In this document: piece after piece, positions 17,763-26,341 of the stretch
Layout: every line of letters begins with the position of its first letter
Numbering within the stretch: the stretch's first letter is position 1
From: an uncultured Arenicella sp.
GTDB lineage: Bacteria; Pseudomonadota; Gammaproteobacteria; Arenicellales; Arenicellaceae
Reading direction: 5' to 3'
NCBI GenBank assembly: GCA_937973905.1
Contig: CALJJR010000139.1
Location: 1-41,248, forward strand
Length of the DNA stretch: 41,248 bases
Made by a program: the position numbers and the translations under genes
Notes under the pieces: model-generated
The model's database searches: none
Seen by the model: the letters and a program-made list of their open reading frames with translations, nothing else
What the model was told of the DNA's origin: nothing

Positions 17763-17812
17763 TTGAGCTCAATGGCAAACCCAGCAAAAGTCTCACCTCT
17801 GGTACAGATCCT

Positions 17813-19087
17813 TTGAAAGTCTCCTTATTACTCACCGGCAACGAGTTGATGTCCGGTGATACCGTCGACACCAATTCGAACTACCTAGCGCAGTCGCTTA
17901 AGGATTTGGGGCTTGTGCCTTATATCAAGAAAGTGGTTGGGGATGATCAAGAGTTGTTAGTGAGTTCTATGAGAGAACTCGCAGCCGTTTCCGATGTCTT
18001 AGTGGTCAACGGTGGTTTAGGGCCGACCATCGATGATTTGACGGCAACGGCACTTGCAGAAGCCGCAGAGGTATCAATCGCAAGGCATCCCATTGCCTTG
18101 AGCACGCTTGAAAAATGGGCCTCTCAACGCGGTTTCAACCTCACTGAGTCTAATCTCAAACAGGCCGACTTGCCGGAAAGTTGCGAGATTATTGCAAACC
18201 CACATGGCTCTGCTCCGGGCTTCACTCTTGAACTGCGCGGTTGTTTGGTCATGTGTACGCCCGGTGTTCCCAGCGAATTTAAACCGATGGTGGAGGCTGA
18301 GCTTCTGCCTCGAATTCGTGATCGCGGAGATATCGCTGCGACGTCTAAAATCACTCGTTTAAGACTATTTGGAATTACCGAGTCTGGTTTGCAGGATTTG
18401 ATCAACGAGTCATTTCCAGATTGGCCTGGTGAGGTTGATCTCGGCTTTCGCGTGCAAATGCCGGTTATCGAAATTAAAATCGTGACTGTAGGAAGTTCAG
18501 ACAATACTCTAAACGACGAATGGACCGCTCGTTTCACGCACCGCTTTGGCGACTATATTATTGGTCGTGATTCAACCCGTCTAAGCCAGGCCTTGAATTT
18601 GGCGTTACTCGAAGCAAATAAAAAACTCGCTGTTGCTGAATCTTGCACTGGCGGCGCAATCGCCGCCGCCATTACTTCTGAACCCGGCAGTTCCACGGTA
18701 TTTGAGGCCGGTTTTGTGGTTTACTCAAACGAGATGAAGCAGCAAATGCTGGGCGTCTCGCCATCAACCTTAGAGCGGCATGGCGCAGTAAGCGAAGAAA
18801 CCGTGCGTGAACTTGTGACAGGAGCTCTGGGCGTGTCTGGCAGTGACCTCGCATTAGCGATTTCGGGTATTGCTGGGCCGTCTGGTGGCAGTGATGAGAA
18901 ACCCGTAGGCACCGTGTGGATGGCGTGGGGCGATCACTCGACCACCAAAGCGAGAAAGTTTTTCCTACCGATTCCTCGCCATGCGTTCCAAAGGACTGCC
19001 ACGGCCATCGCCATGGATTTAGTTAGGCGTCAAATCTTGGGCCTGAGTACGGACGTAGATTACTTTAGTGAACTGAGACGGCGCTAG
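17813..19087 (+). CDS. cinA: CinA-family protein with C-terminal NMN-amidase domain
   Basis: The product has 424 residues in two parts. The N-terminal 170 residues are a MoCF-biosynthesis-type domain (TGNELMSGDTVDTNSNYLAQ, VVNGGLGPTIDDLT, CTPGVPSEFKPM). The C-terminal 160 residues form the CinA/PncC domain with the nucleophile in AESCTGGAIAA and SGIAGPSGG. Members deamidate nicotinamide mononucleotide to salvage NAD precursors and may hydrolyse ADP-ribose. The start is a TTG at 17813: no other in-frame start lies upstream, and family members begin at this point. Its last four bases overlap the tail of the convergent TauE/SafE gene. Confidence 0.93.
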   Translation: MKVSLLLTGNELMSGDTVDTNSNYLAQSLKDLGLVPYIKKVVGDDQELLVSSMRELAAVSDVLVVNGGLGPTIDDLTATALAEAAEVSIARHPIALSTLEKWASQRGFNLTESNLKQADLPESCEIIANPHGSAPGFTLELRGCLVMCTPGVPSEFKPMVEAELLPRIRDRGDIAATSKITRLRLFGITESGLQDLINESFPDWPGEVDLGFRVQMPVIEIKIVTVGSSDNTLNDEWTARFTHRFGDYIIGRDSTRLSQALNLALLEANKKLAVAESCTGGAIAAAITSEPGSSTVFEAGFVVYSNEMKQQMLGVSPSTLERHGAVSEETVRELVTGALGVSGSDLALAISGIAGPSGGSDEKPVGTVWMAWGDHSTTKARKFFLPIPRHAFQRTATAIAMDLVRRQILGLSTDVDYFSELRRR

Positions 19088-19815
19088 AAAAATAGTAGCT
19101 TAATAATAAACGCACAGATGACGATATTTAACGTCAATTTGATCGCGCCAACGCCTTGTTTTACTTGAAAATTTGCCGCCAGCCAGCCACCAGTCGTGGT
19201 ACCAATGGCGAGCGCTAATCCGTATTGCCAGACCAGCTCTAACTGACTAGCGAAGACCGCAAGCGCGACAACCGTGTAACATAAAACGATAAACACCTTG
19301 TGGCTATTGGTGGTGACCAAGTCCATGCCTAGCACGCGGTGCAGAACTGGCATCAATAAAAAACCCACGCCAATATGGATAAACCCACCCCAAAAGCCAA
19401 TCGCCACCATTAACAAGTGACCAGCTAACATGTGTGGGCGTCGGTCTTGTTCTGCCGATTGCCTGTCTGGCAGGCTCATGATGATCAAAACGATCAACAT
19501 AATCACTGCCAGCCAGACGTTGAACTGATCGTTCGGGATTCTGGCGGCAAGCCAAGCGCCGACCAAGGTGCCGGGAATCGTGCATGCCGCCAGGCTCAAA
19601 CTGAGTTTAAAATTCGCAAACCCCTTGCGATAAAACGCGATTACTGCGGAAATATTCTGCGGCAAGATAGCAATACGGTTGGTGCCATTCGCAACCGAGC
19701 CGGGAACGCCGAGAAATATCATCACAGGCACGGAGAGCATCGATCCACCACCAGCCATCACGTTCAGAAAACCCGTGGCAATACCGGTTACAAGTAAGAG
19801 TGCAAGATCCAACAT
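19084..19815 (-). CDS. TauE/SafE-family transporter
   Basis: The product has 243 residues and about seven or eight hydrophobic segments. The N-terminal GFLNVMAGGGSMLSVPVMIF and PGSVANGTNRIAILPQN are characteristic of TauE/SafE (DUF81) proteins, and the second half repeats the pattern in GFWGGFIHIGVGFLLMPVLH. Members export sulfite, sulfoacetate or related organic acids across the inner membrane. The substrate here is unknown. The gene is convergent with cinA, overlapping by four bases, and divergent from the alpha/beta hydrolase gene, with 44 bases between them. Confidence 0.88.
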   Translation of the reverse strand: MLDLALLLVTGIATGFLNVMAGGGSMLSVPVMIFLGVPGSVANGTNRIAILPQNISAVIAFYRKGFANFKLSLSLAACTIPGTLVGAWLAARIPNDQFNVWLAVIMLIVLIIMSLPDRQSAEQDRRPHMLAGHLLMVAIGFWGGFIHIGVGFLLMPVLHRVLGMDLVTTNSHKVFIVLCYTVVALAVFASQLELVWQYGLALAIGTTTGGWLAANFQVKQGVGAIKLTLNIVICAFIIKLLFF

Positions 19816-19824
19816 CGGCGCAGT

Positions 19825-19853
19825 GTAACACTTGCTGGAGTAACTGATAGAAT
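19825..19853 (+). promoter_or_regulatory. Candidate promoter giving a leaderless transcript
   Basis: GTAACA at 19825-19830 and TAGAAT at 19848-19853 are separated by exactly 17 bases. The ATG of the alpha/beta hydrolase begins six bases after the -10 box, so transcription would start at or next to the A of the start codon. No Shine-Dalgarno is present. Confidence 0.45.
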
Positions 19854-19859
19854 CCGGCT

Positions 19860-20642
19860 ATGAAACTGAATTACCAACTATTTCCCGATGGGGCAGACGT
19901 GAATAACCACGTTACTCCTTTGCTTATCGTGCCCGGTTTGTTTGGTTCGATTAGTAACTGGCGAAGCGTTGCTAAGCAGCTCTCGAACACAAGAACCGTC
20001 ATCGTGGTGGATCAGCGAAACCACGGCCGATCACCGCATGCAGAGTCGCACAGTTATGACGATATGGTGTCTGATCTGGTCGAGCTGTGTCGAGATTTGC
20101 AATTGGCATCAATAGATGTGGCTGGTCACAGTATGGGTGGCAAGGTCGCAATGTTGTTGGCACTCCACCATCCCGACTTGCTGCGCAGTTTAGTCATTCT
20201 TGATATCGCTCCGGTGGCGTATTCTCACAGCCATGCGCCATTTCTAAAAGCTTTACAGGACATTGATCTGAGCACACTCGAGTCTCGAGGCAGTGCCGAC
20301 CGTGCGTTACGTGATGCGATACCCGATACCTCCACGCGGCTTTTTTTACTGCAGAGTTTGACCGGCAGCCCCGGGAATTATAAATGGCGCCTGAATCTCA
20401 AGGTATTGCACGACTATATGGATGAAATTATTGGCTTCCCCGACATCGATGCTCATTCAGAGGTGGATACCCTTATTATCGCGGGTGCAGACTCCACTTA
20501 CCTGCGTTCTGGGCACCATGCTAGACTCAGTGAATTATTTCCGCGGAGTAAATTCGCAACCGTTGCTAGCGCTGGGCATTGGCTGCATGCGGAACAGCCC
20601 GAGGCTGTCATTAAATTGATGGAGAATTTTTTACAAAAATGA
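19860..20642 (+). CDS. Alpha/beta-fold hydrolase (YbfF-like esterase)
   Basis: The product has 260 residues. The oxyanion region is LLIVPGLFGSISNWR, followed by VVDQRNHGRSPH, the nucleophile elbow GHSMGG with S91, and H240 in SAGHWLHAE. The DQRNHGRSPH segment and size match the YbfF group of acyl esterases. The natural substrate is unknown. The stop overlaps the start of the ECF sigma factor gene (ATGA), so hydrolase and sigma factor are made from one message. There is no Shine-Dalgarno upstream, in agreement with a possible leaderless start. Confidence 0.88.
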   Translation: MKLNYQLFPDGADVNNHVTPLLIVPGLFGSISNWRSVAKQLSNTRTVIVVDQRNHGRSPHAESHSYDDMVSDLVELCRDLQLASIDVAGHSMGGKVAMLLALHHPDLLRSLVILDIAPVAYSHSHAPFLKALQDIDLSTLESRGSADRALRDAIPDTSTRLFLLQSLTGSPGNYKWRLNLKVLHDYMDEIIGFPDIDAHSEVDTLIIAGADSTYLRSGHHARLSELFPRSKFATVASAGHWLHAEQPEAVIKLMENFLQK

Positions 20643-21214
20643 CAAATCAGAGCAATGAAACCGGTGAAGATCAGGTCAACTATGACGACATGAATAAAAA
20701 CCGTAAATATGCCTTGCTGATCGAGGCCCACTCGCAGGATTTGTACAAATACGCCTTGTGGTTGTGTAAAGACAAAGCAATGGCCGAAGACGTTATGCAA
20801 GAAGCATTCTTGCGTGCTTGGAAATCACTCGATAGCTTGCGTGAAGCAAAAGCCGCTAAGGGCTGGTTGTTCACGATCTTTCGGCGCGAACATGCCCGCC
20901 AGTTCGAGCGTAAGCAATTTCAATATAAAGATGTTGAATCGATGGACAGCATAGCCGATGCGCAAATGGGGTACGACGACCGGCCTGAGGCGTTTGCGCT
21001 GCGTAATGCGCTGGTGCGACTACCACAAGAATATCGAGAGCCGTTGGAAATGCAGGTTCTTGGAGGGTTTTCTTGCGATGAAATCGCCTCGGTGCTCGAC
21101 ATTAGCGCCAGCGCCGTAATGACACGTCTATTCCGGGCGCGAAAGAAAATGCGTCAAATTTTGGGCCATGAGAGCACCCCAGAACTGGGGTTGGTTCAAG
21201 ATACACGCGGTTAA
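20639..21214 (+). CDS. ECF-type sigma-70 family factor
   Basis: The product has 191 residues. Region 2 covers about 20-90 (DLYKYALWLCKDKAMAEDVM, then QEAFLRAWKSL) and region 4 about 120-180 (LVRLPQEYREPLEMQVLGGF, then SCDEIASVLDISASAVMTRL). There are no regions 1 or 3, as in ECF factors. It starts inside the hydrolase stop codon. The DUF3379 gene 78 bases downstream encodes a zinc-finger membrane protein that is the likely anti-sigma factor. The inducing signal is unknown. Confidence 0.93.
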   Translation: MTNQSNETGEDQVNYDDMNKNRKYALLIEAHSQDLYKYALWLCKDKAMAEDVMQEAFLRAWKSLDSLREAKAAKGWLFTIFRREHARQFERKQFQYKDVESMDSIADAQMGYDDRPEAFALRNALVRLPQEYREPLEMQVLGGFSCDEIASVLDISASAVMTRLFRARKKMRQILGHESTPELGLVQDTRG

Positions 21215-21292
21215 TTTACAACTCAAGTAGACAAGGCTTGGTAATACTTACCTAAGCGTTAAAACAAACTTGATAAGAGCAATAAGATAAAG

Positions 21293-22024
21293 ATGAACTG
21301 TTTAGAATTTAAACGTTTGGCATTGTCAGACCCTTCAAGCAGCGAAGTTAGCTTCGTTGAGCACAGTGATACCTGTCCGGATTGTTTGAAGTACGTGGGT
21401 GAAGTGCGGCAATTGGATGCGGATTTGGCGGAAAGTTTGAATGTAGAAGTTCCCACCGACTTAAAGGCGCGGTTAAAGCTCGCCACCGAAATGCAGGAAG
21501 AAAGCGAGCAACGCAGCAGTATTTCACGTTATGCGATAGCCGCCAGCGTCGCAATCGCACTATTTGTGGGCGGCTTTATGGTGAGCAACCAATTTGGGCC
21601 CCAGCCTGGTGAAATTGGCAAAGACTATCAAAAGCTGTTGGCCGCCGTGGTTGAACATGTTAACGAGCAACCCATGACTCCCGTTTGGGGGAATGCACGC
21701 GCCGAAAGAACGGTCAACACTTTGATGGCCAGCTATGATCCATCCCTTTCTTTCAATGAAATCGAAAACTTACAGTTCGGACGTATTTGTCCTATGGGTA
21801 AGTATCGTGGCTTGCACGCCACTCTCGAGTCCGCCAACGGCCAAACTACGTTCGCTTATATCAAAGGTGAGCCGGTCGGTGAAATGCTCGATCACAGCTA
21901 CGAAGGTTATGTTGCGCGTGTAAAGCCGGTACGGGGAGGCAATCTTGTGATCGTTAGTCGTACTCAGCAGTCGGTTGATCAAGCCGAGGTTGAATTGCAG
22001 AAAGCGATGGTCTGGGATATTTGA
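21293..22024 (+). CDS. DUF3379-family membrane protein, probable anti-sigma factor
   Basis: The product has 243 residues. The N-terminal cytoplasmic part holds a zinc-binding anti-sigma pattern, C3 and H24-x3-C28-x2-C31 (EHSDTCPDC). One membrane helix follows at about 78-97, and the remaining 145 residues would lie in the periplasm. The overall plan matches DUF3379 proteins found beside ECF sigma factors in marine gammaproteobacteria. It would hold the upstream sigma factor inactive until a periplasmic signal releases it; this is inferred from family and position. No distinct Shine-Dalgarno is visible before the ATG. Confidence 0.8.
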   Translation: MNCLEFKRLALSDPSSSEVSFVEHSDTCPDCLKYVGEVRQLDADLAESLNVEVPTDLKARLKLATEMQEESEQRSSISRYAIAASVAIALFVGGFMVSNQFGPQPGEIGKDYQKLLAAVVEHVNEQPMTPVWGNARAERTVNTLMASYDPSLSFNEIENLQFGRICPMGKYRGLHATLESANGQTTFAYIKGEPVGEMLDHSYEGYVARVKPVRGGNLVIVSRTQQSVDQAEVELQKAMVWDI

Positions 22025-22051
22025 TTACGATAAAAGGAATCCAAACAAAGA

Positions 22052-22097
22052 TTGGGTGTTTCTTTTGAGTTCTCCGTTGCTAAAACCGAGAACCCAA
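22052..22097. terminator. Weak hairpin between convergent genes
   Basis: GTTCTC 22069-22074 pairs with GAGAAC 22088-22093, and TTGG 22052-22055 can pair with CCAA 22094-22097 across an internal bulge. It sits between the stops of the DUF3379 gene and the convergent metallo-beta-lactamase gene. Without a T tract its role as a terminator is doubtful. Confidence 0.25.
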
Positions 22098-22112
22098 AGT
22101 GAGTAATACGGG

Positions 22113-22769
22113 CTAGCCGGGAAAGAGCGAATCGGCCACAAATGCGTTTGTTTTACGCTCGGCCCCAAAGGTCGACATGGGTCCGTGGCCAGGGATAAAC
22201 TGCACAGCATCACCTAATGGAAACAATCCTTGCCGAATTGAGTCAATCAATTGTTGATGGTTTCCTCTGGGGAAATCTGAACGACCAATCGAACCCTGAA
22301 AGAGCACGTCGCCAACCGCGGCAAATTGGTGGTGTTTCTCAAAAAAGACCACATGGCCCGGCGTATGCCCTGGGCAGTGAATTACCTTGAAATTAAGAGT
22401 GCCTAGGGCAATGCTCTCACCGCCCTCCAGCCATTGATCTGGCGCGAATGCTTCTCCTTTGAAGCCAAACTGGCGACATTGATCGGGCAACATATCAATC
22501 CAAAATTGATCTTCTTTGTGCGGCCCAATAATCGGTGCGCCAGTGGTTCGCGCGAGCTCAGCAGTGCCGCCAGCGTGATCTAAATGCGCATGCGTGATCA
22601 AGATTTTATCGAGTTCAAGCTGTTCATTTTTTAGTACCTCTAGCGGCTTATGTAAGTCTCCGCCTGGGTCAATCACCGCTGCCAGCTTGGTTTCTTGGCA
22701 CCAAACCACACTGCAATTCTGCGCAAAGGGAGTTACCGGTAAAATCCGGTAAGCTAAGGTCTGGCTCAT
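22113..22769 (-). CDS. MBL-fold metallo-hydrolase (GloC-like)
   Basis: The product has 218 residues of the metallo-beta-lactamase fold. The metal site is THAHLDHAGG (H60, H62, D64, H65) with H135 in HCPGHTPGH and D154 in AVGDVLF. Size and motifs place it near GloC/YcbL, type II glyoxalases that hydrolyse S-lactoylglutathione; related hydrolases act on other thioesters. It is five bases downstream of the Sco-PCu(A)C gene on the same strand, so the two are one operon, though no direct link in function is evident. Confidence 0.88.
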   Translation of the reverse strand: MSQTLAYRILPVTPFAQNCSVVWCQETKLAAVIDPGGDLHKPLEVLKNEQLELDKILITHAHLDHAGGTAELARTTGAPIIGPHKEDQFWIDMLPDQCRQFGFKGEAFAPDQWLEGGESIALGTLNFKVIHCPGHTPGHVVFFEKHHQFAAVGDVLFQGSIGRSDFPRGNHQQLIDSIRQGLFPLGDAVQFIPGHGPMSTFGAERKTNAFVADSLFPG

Positions 22770-22774
22770 GACGT

Positions 22775-23809
22775 TTACTTTGACTCAGTTGGCTGTTGAA
22801 CCGGAAAAATCGCCTGTGCGACCGAGCCGTCGGATAATTCAAGCATGATGGGAACCAAATCGCCTTCTACGATTTCATTGATTGGCTCCATCAGCATTAG
22901 GTGTGTGCCAAGAGGTTCAAAAGCAATGCTACTACCTGGCGCAATCACTAATTTATCCACGGTATCCATGCTGGCCATTGCTTCGCTGATGTCTGTTGTA
23001 TGAATCAGCACTTCTTCGAACATGGGGCTGCTTGCGCCCACAACTTTGACGTTTCCAGCACTGCTGTTTTTAGCCACTAAGTAGGCCGCGAGAGCGTCGG
23101 CCATCGGTGGCGCCGGTCTTATCCACGGGTCTTTCAGCACCAGAGCTTCTGCCATCGACTGGGCTTTGTTTACTCCGGCATCTTCATTATTTGCTTGCGC
23201 AAGAATCGCGATATCGTGAGTCATTTCTTCTACGTTATGAGGGGTCGAAATGACGCCTGCGTATTGTCCCGCAGGATTTATGAGGATCAAAGAAGCACTG
23301 TGATCCACGTCATAGTTTCCGTTCGCATCTGGATCGTGCGCCACAAATAAAACCCCAACTGATTTTGCAAATTCTTCGATGGAGGTTAAATCTGACGTCA
23401 ACCCAGAAAATTCTGGATCAAAGAAGGGTACATATTGCGCTAGTCTTTGTGCGGTATCACGCTTAGGGTCTACCGTGATCATCTTTACCGCAACATTCCC
23501 CCACTGTTTGGATTCAACTAAGCGCTGCTTTACTTGTTTGAGGGTATAGAGCGTTGTTGGGCAAATATCCGGGCAAAACGTAAAGCCAAAAAATAGAATT
23601 TGCCATTTGCCAGCAAAATCCTTGGTTGCAAATGGATCTCCCGTATGAGAAGTGAATTTCACCTCAGGCAGTGCTCTGGGCGTGGGCAATAAAATAGCCT
23701 TCTTGAGAGCTGGAGATTGACTGCCCCATTGTTGTGCAACAATCCCAAGACCGATAGCCACGCAGGCTATTAGGGCCAAGGCCCAGATTGAATTTGCAGA
23801 TTTTGCCAT
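22775..23809 (-). CDS. Sco1-PCu(A)C fusion, copper delivery to cytochrome oxidase
   Basis: The product has 344 residues. An N-terminal membrane anchor (8-27) leads into a Sco1/SenC thioredoxin fold at about 45-205, with the copper site C79-P-D-I-C83 and H170. A linker connects it to a PCu(A)C domain at about 222-340. There the motif H-x10-M-x21-H-x-M is exact: H270, M281, H303 and M305. Both domains normally work one after the other to load copper into the CuA site of cytochrome c oxidase: PCu(A)C carries Cu(I) and Sco acts as thiol reductase or donor. Having both on one chain tethers them in the periplasm. There are no frameshift signs. Confidence 0.93.
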   Translation of the reverse strand: MAKSANSIWALALIACVAIGLGIVAQQWGSQSPALKKAILLPTPRALPEVKFTSHTGDPFATKDFAGKWQILFFGFTFCPDICPTTLYTLKQVKQRLVESKQWGNVAVKMITVDPKRDTAQRLAQYVPFFDPEFSGLTSDLTSIEEFAKSVGVLFVAHDPDANGNYDVDHSASLILINPAGQYAGVISTPHNVEEMTHDIAILAQANNEDAGVNKAQSMAEALVLKDPWIRPAPPMADALAAYLVAKNSSAGNVKVVGASSPMFEEVLIHTTDISEAMASMDTVDKLVIAPGSSIAFEPLGTHLMLMEPINEIVEGDLVPIMLELSDGSVAQAIFPVQQPTESK

Positions 23810-23853
23810 TATTTAACTACTGTTATCACAAGGGTTTAGCGGTCGGGATTATA

Positions 23854-23882
23854 AACGATCAGGCTGGCGAATCCTGTATACT
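23854..23882 (+). promoter_or_regulatory. Candidate promoter for the SPFH operon
   Basis: TATACT at 23877-23882 is a good -10 box, 27 bases before the ATG. AACGAT at 23854-23859, 17 bases upstream, is a poor -35. The same arrangement stands before the deoxynucleoside kinase gene. On the minus strand, TATAAT at 23853-23848 could serve the divergent Sco-PCu(A)C gene. Confidence 0.35.
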
Positions 23883-23909
23883 CAACACGCTTTAATCACA
23901 GGAGGTTTT

Positions 23910-24818
23910 ATGGATAGTTTGGCTTTTCTGATCGCAGGCGTCATCGTCTTATTTTTGATCCTGCGCAATATTGTTAGGGTTGTCCCGCAAAATCAGGCAT
24001 TCATCGTTGAGAGACTGGGTAAGTATTCCAAAACGCTCGAAGCGGGGATACATTTTCTGTTTCCATTTATCGACCGCGTCGCTTATCGGCATTCTCTGAA
24101 AGAGTTTGCTGTTGACGTGCCAGCGCAGCAGGCCATCACGAAAGACAACGTGGCTTTGGGGATCGATGGCGTTTTGTATATGCGTATTATGGATCCAAAG
24201 GCCGCTTCTTACGGGGTTGAAAATTTGCGCTTTGCAATCACGCAATTAGCCCAAACTTCAATGCGTGCTGAGATTGGCAAGCTAAGTTTGGATGAAACCT
24301 TTGAGTCTCGTGAGAACGTGAACGCCAAGGTTACTCACGCAATTGATGAGGCTTCCGAGGCCTGGGGCACCAAAGTGCTTCGCTACGAGGTCAAAGATAT
24401 TTCACCGCCAGCAACCATTCTTGATGAGATGGAAAAGCAGATGGCGGCTGAGCGTGAACGCCGCGTTGCTGTTACTACCTCAGAAGGTTATCGTCAAGCG
24501 CAAATCAATGAAGCTGAAGGCGATCAACAAGCGCTGGTATTGCGCGCCAAGGGTAATGCAGATGCGGTCGAAATTGAGGCCAAGGCCCGTGCTGAAGCCA
24601 TTCGAACGATTTCTGCGGCGATCAATACCGAGGGCGGAACTACGGCTGTGGCGCAACAACTATCGGAGCAATACATCACCGCCTTTGAAAAGCTTGCGCG
24701 TGAAGGCACGGTGGCATTGTTACCAACCGACGGATCGGATGTGACGTCAGTTGTGAGTAAGGCATTTACCGCATTTGAGTCTCTTAAGGCGCAAGTCGAT
24801 AAGAGTCAAGCAAGCTAA
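23910..24818 (+). CDS. SPFH/Band 7 protein (QmcA/paraslipin-like)
   Basis: The product has 302 residues. A single N-terminal hydrophobic segment (3-20) is followed by the SPFH domain (VVPQNQAFIVERLGKY, LRYEVKDISPP) and a coiled coil rich in Ala, Glu and Arg (EGDQQALVLRAKGNADAVEI). It matches QmcA and paraslipin proteins, which form membrane-bound oligomeric cages linked to protease control and membrane domains. A full AGGAGG at 23900-23905 lies four bases before the ATG. The NfeD gene follows 15 bases downstream; SPFH and NfeD proteins are a known functional pair. Confidence 0.95.
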   Translation: MDSLAFLIAGVIVLFLILRNIVRVVPQNQAFIVERLGKYSKTLEAGIHFLFPFIDRVAYRHSLKEFAVDVPAQQAITKDNVALGIDGVLYMRIMDPKAASYGVENLRFAITQLAQTSMRAEIGKLSLDETFESRENVNAKVTHAIDEASEAWGTKVLRYEVKDISPPATILDEMEKQMAAERERRVAVTTSEGYRQAQINEAEGDQQALVLRAKGNADAVEIEAKARAEAIRTISAAINTEGGTTAVAQQLSEQYITAFEKLAREGTVALLPTDGSDVTSVVSKAFTAFESLKAQVDKSQAS

Positions 24819-24833
24819 AGCGAGGTAAAGTAA

Positions 24834-25268
24834 ATGAGCCCAGCATTCATGTTTCTGTTGATTGCCTTAGGTCTGGTCGCGACCGAGCTTTTGATCATGC
24901 AATTTTCAGTGTTTTGGTTTTTGTTTTTTGGCATTGGCGCGCTTGTCACCTCTCTGGTGTGTTGGTTGTTACCCGAGCTCGGTTGGACCGCAGCATGGGG
25001 TCTGTTTTTTGTCTCCTCGTTGCTCACTTCATTTGTTCTGTTTCGCCCGTTACGGCGATGGCAAGCGCAGCCGTCGCCATTGGCCGGCAATGATGCAATT
25101 GGTCAAATAGGTGATGTGATCGAAGCGATTGAAGCGGGTGGTGAAGGTAAGGTTTCTTGGTCCGGCGCTGAATGGCCAGCGCGAGCTGAGAGCGGCGAAA
25201 CCTTCGCCGTTGGCGACAAGGCCACCATCCGTGCTCTGGATGGCATAAGTCTGATCGTTGGTCGCTAA
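24834..25268 (+). CDS. NfeD-family membrane protein
   Basis: The product has 144 residues. Three or four hydrophobic stretches fill residues 1-75 (FMFLLIALGLVATELLIMQF onward), then a short soluble domain of the OB-fold type from about 82 (AIGQIGDVIEAIEAGGEGKV), ending in ATIRALDGISLIVGR. This is the short NfeD form without the serine-protease part. Such proteins partner with the SPFH protein encoded just upstream. Confidence 0.93.
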   Translation: MSPAFMFLLIALGLVATELLIMQFSVFWFLFFGIGALVTSLVCWLLPELGWTAAWGLFFVSSLLTSFVLFRPLRRWQAQPSPLAGNDAIGQIGDVIEAIEAGGEGKVSWSGAEWPARAESGETFAVGDKATIRALDGISLIVGR

Positions 25269-25288
25269 CAACGATCTCGAGTAAAACT

Positions 25289-26341
25289 TTGTATGATTGG
25301 CAAGCTGCCATGGATCGGTGGGCTTTTGCTTATGGAAAACCATCTGTTAAGGGTGAACTAAAGCGTGAACCAGCCGATTTTAAGGTGGCGGAACATATGC
25401 CTGTCACTCCTTCGGGTGATGGTGAACATGTTTGGATATTGATTCGTAAAACCCAACTTAATACTGAACAGGTTGCCAAGCAGATCGCTTCATTGTCTGG
25501 TACGTCAAATAAATCAGTAAGTTACAGCGGGCGAAAAGATTTTCAGGCGATTACCGACCAATGGTTTAGTGTTTGGCTACCGGGAATGCCGGAACCAGAT
25601 TGGGAACAACTCAATGGCGATAAACTCGAAGTGTTACAACTCGCTCGACACCAGCGCAAACTTAGGCTGGGTACGCACACCAGCAATCACTTTGAGTTGA
25701 GAATTCGCGAGGTGCAGGATGACCGTGCTGAAATAGATGAAAAGTGGAGCCAAATCTCAACTCAGGGCGTCCCTAACTATTTTGGCAGCCAACGCTTTGG
25801 GCGCCACGGCAACAACCTAGCTAAAGTCAGTGCTCTATTCGCAGGACAGGTCAAAGTACGAGATCGACGACAACGGGGTTTGTTGCTCTCCAGTGCCCGT
25901 TCATTTCTATTTAACGAGTGTTTATCACACAGGGTCACCGACCATAGCTGGCTAACATTAGCCCAAGGCGAGCCCGCGCTACTTGATGGGTCAGAAAGCT
26001 ATTTCCATGCTGAGGATGCGAGCGAGAATGATCCTGAATTGGCGGCACGATTGGATGCCCGAGATATTCATCCTACCTGTCCATTACCAGGAATTGCAAA
26101 AGTGGGGTCAGATGACTCTTGTCACTCATTTCAAGCAGAGAACGCCGTACTAAAAGACCATTCTGATTTATTAGGCGGTCTGGTGGCAGCAAAACTTGAG
26201 TCGGCAAGGCGCGCTACGCGTTGCTTACCGATGAACGCCAGTTTCGACTGTTCTGAGGGTTCTGTGCATCTGAAGTTTAGTTTGCAGCGTGGCCAGTTCG
26301 CTACTTCAGTGGTGCGCGAATTGATCAGACCATCGCTATGA
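25289..26341 (+). CDS. truD: tRNA pseudouridine-13 synthase
   Basis: The product makes pseudouridine at position 13 of tRNA-Glu. The catalytic Asp is D84 in SYSGRKDFQAITDQWFS, where the usual GxKD is GRKD. The family segments RHQRKLRLG and PNYFGSQRFGRHGNNL are present, and the TRUD insertion domain lies between. The first start in frame is a TTG at 25289 (350 residues); an ATG at 25310 (343 residues) is equally likely and fits the N-terminus of known TruD proteins. The stop overlaps the pabB start by four bases. Confidence 0.93.
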   Translation: MYDWQAAMDRWAFAYGKPSVKGELKREPADFKVAEHMPVTPSGDGEHVWILIRKTQLNTEQVAKQIASLSGTSNKSVSYSGRKDFQAITDQWFSVWLPGMPEPDWEQLNGDKLEVLQLARHQRKLRLGTHTSNHFELRIREVQDDRAEIDEKWSQISTQGVPNYFGSQRFGRHGNNLAKVSALFAGQVKVRDRRQRGLLLSSARSFLFNECLSHRVTDHSWLTLAQGEPALLDGSESYFHAEDASENDPELAARLDARDIHPTCPLPGIAKVGSDDSCHSFQAENAVLKDHSDLLGGLVAAKLESARRATRCLPMNASFDCSEGSVHLKFSLQRGQFATSVVRELIRPSL

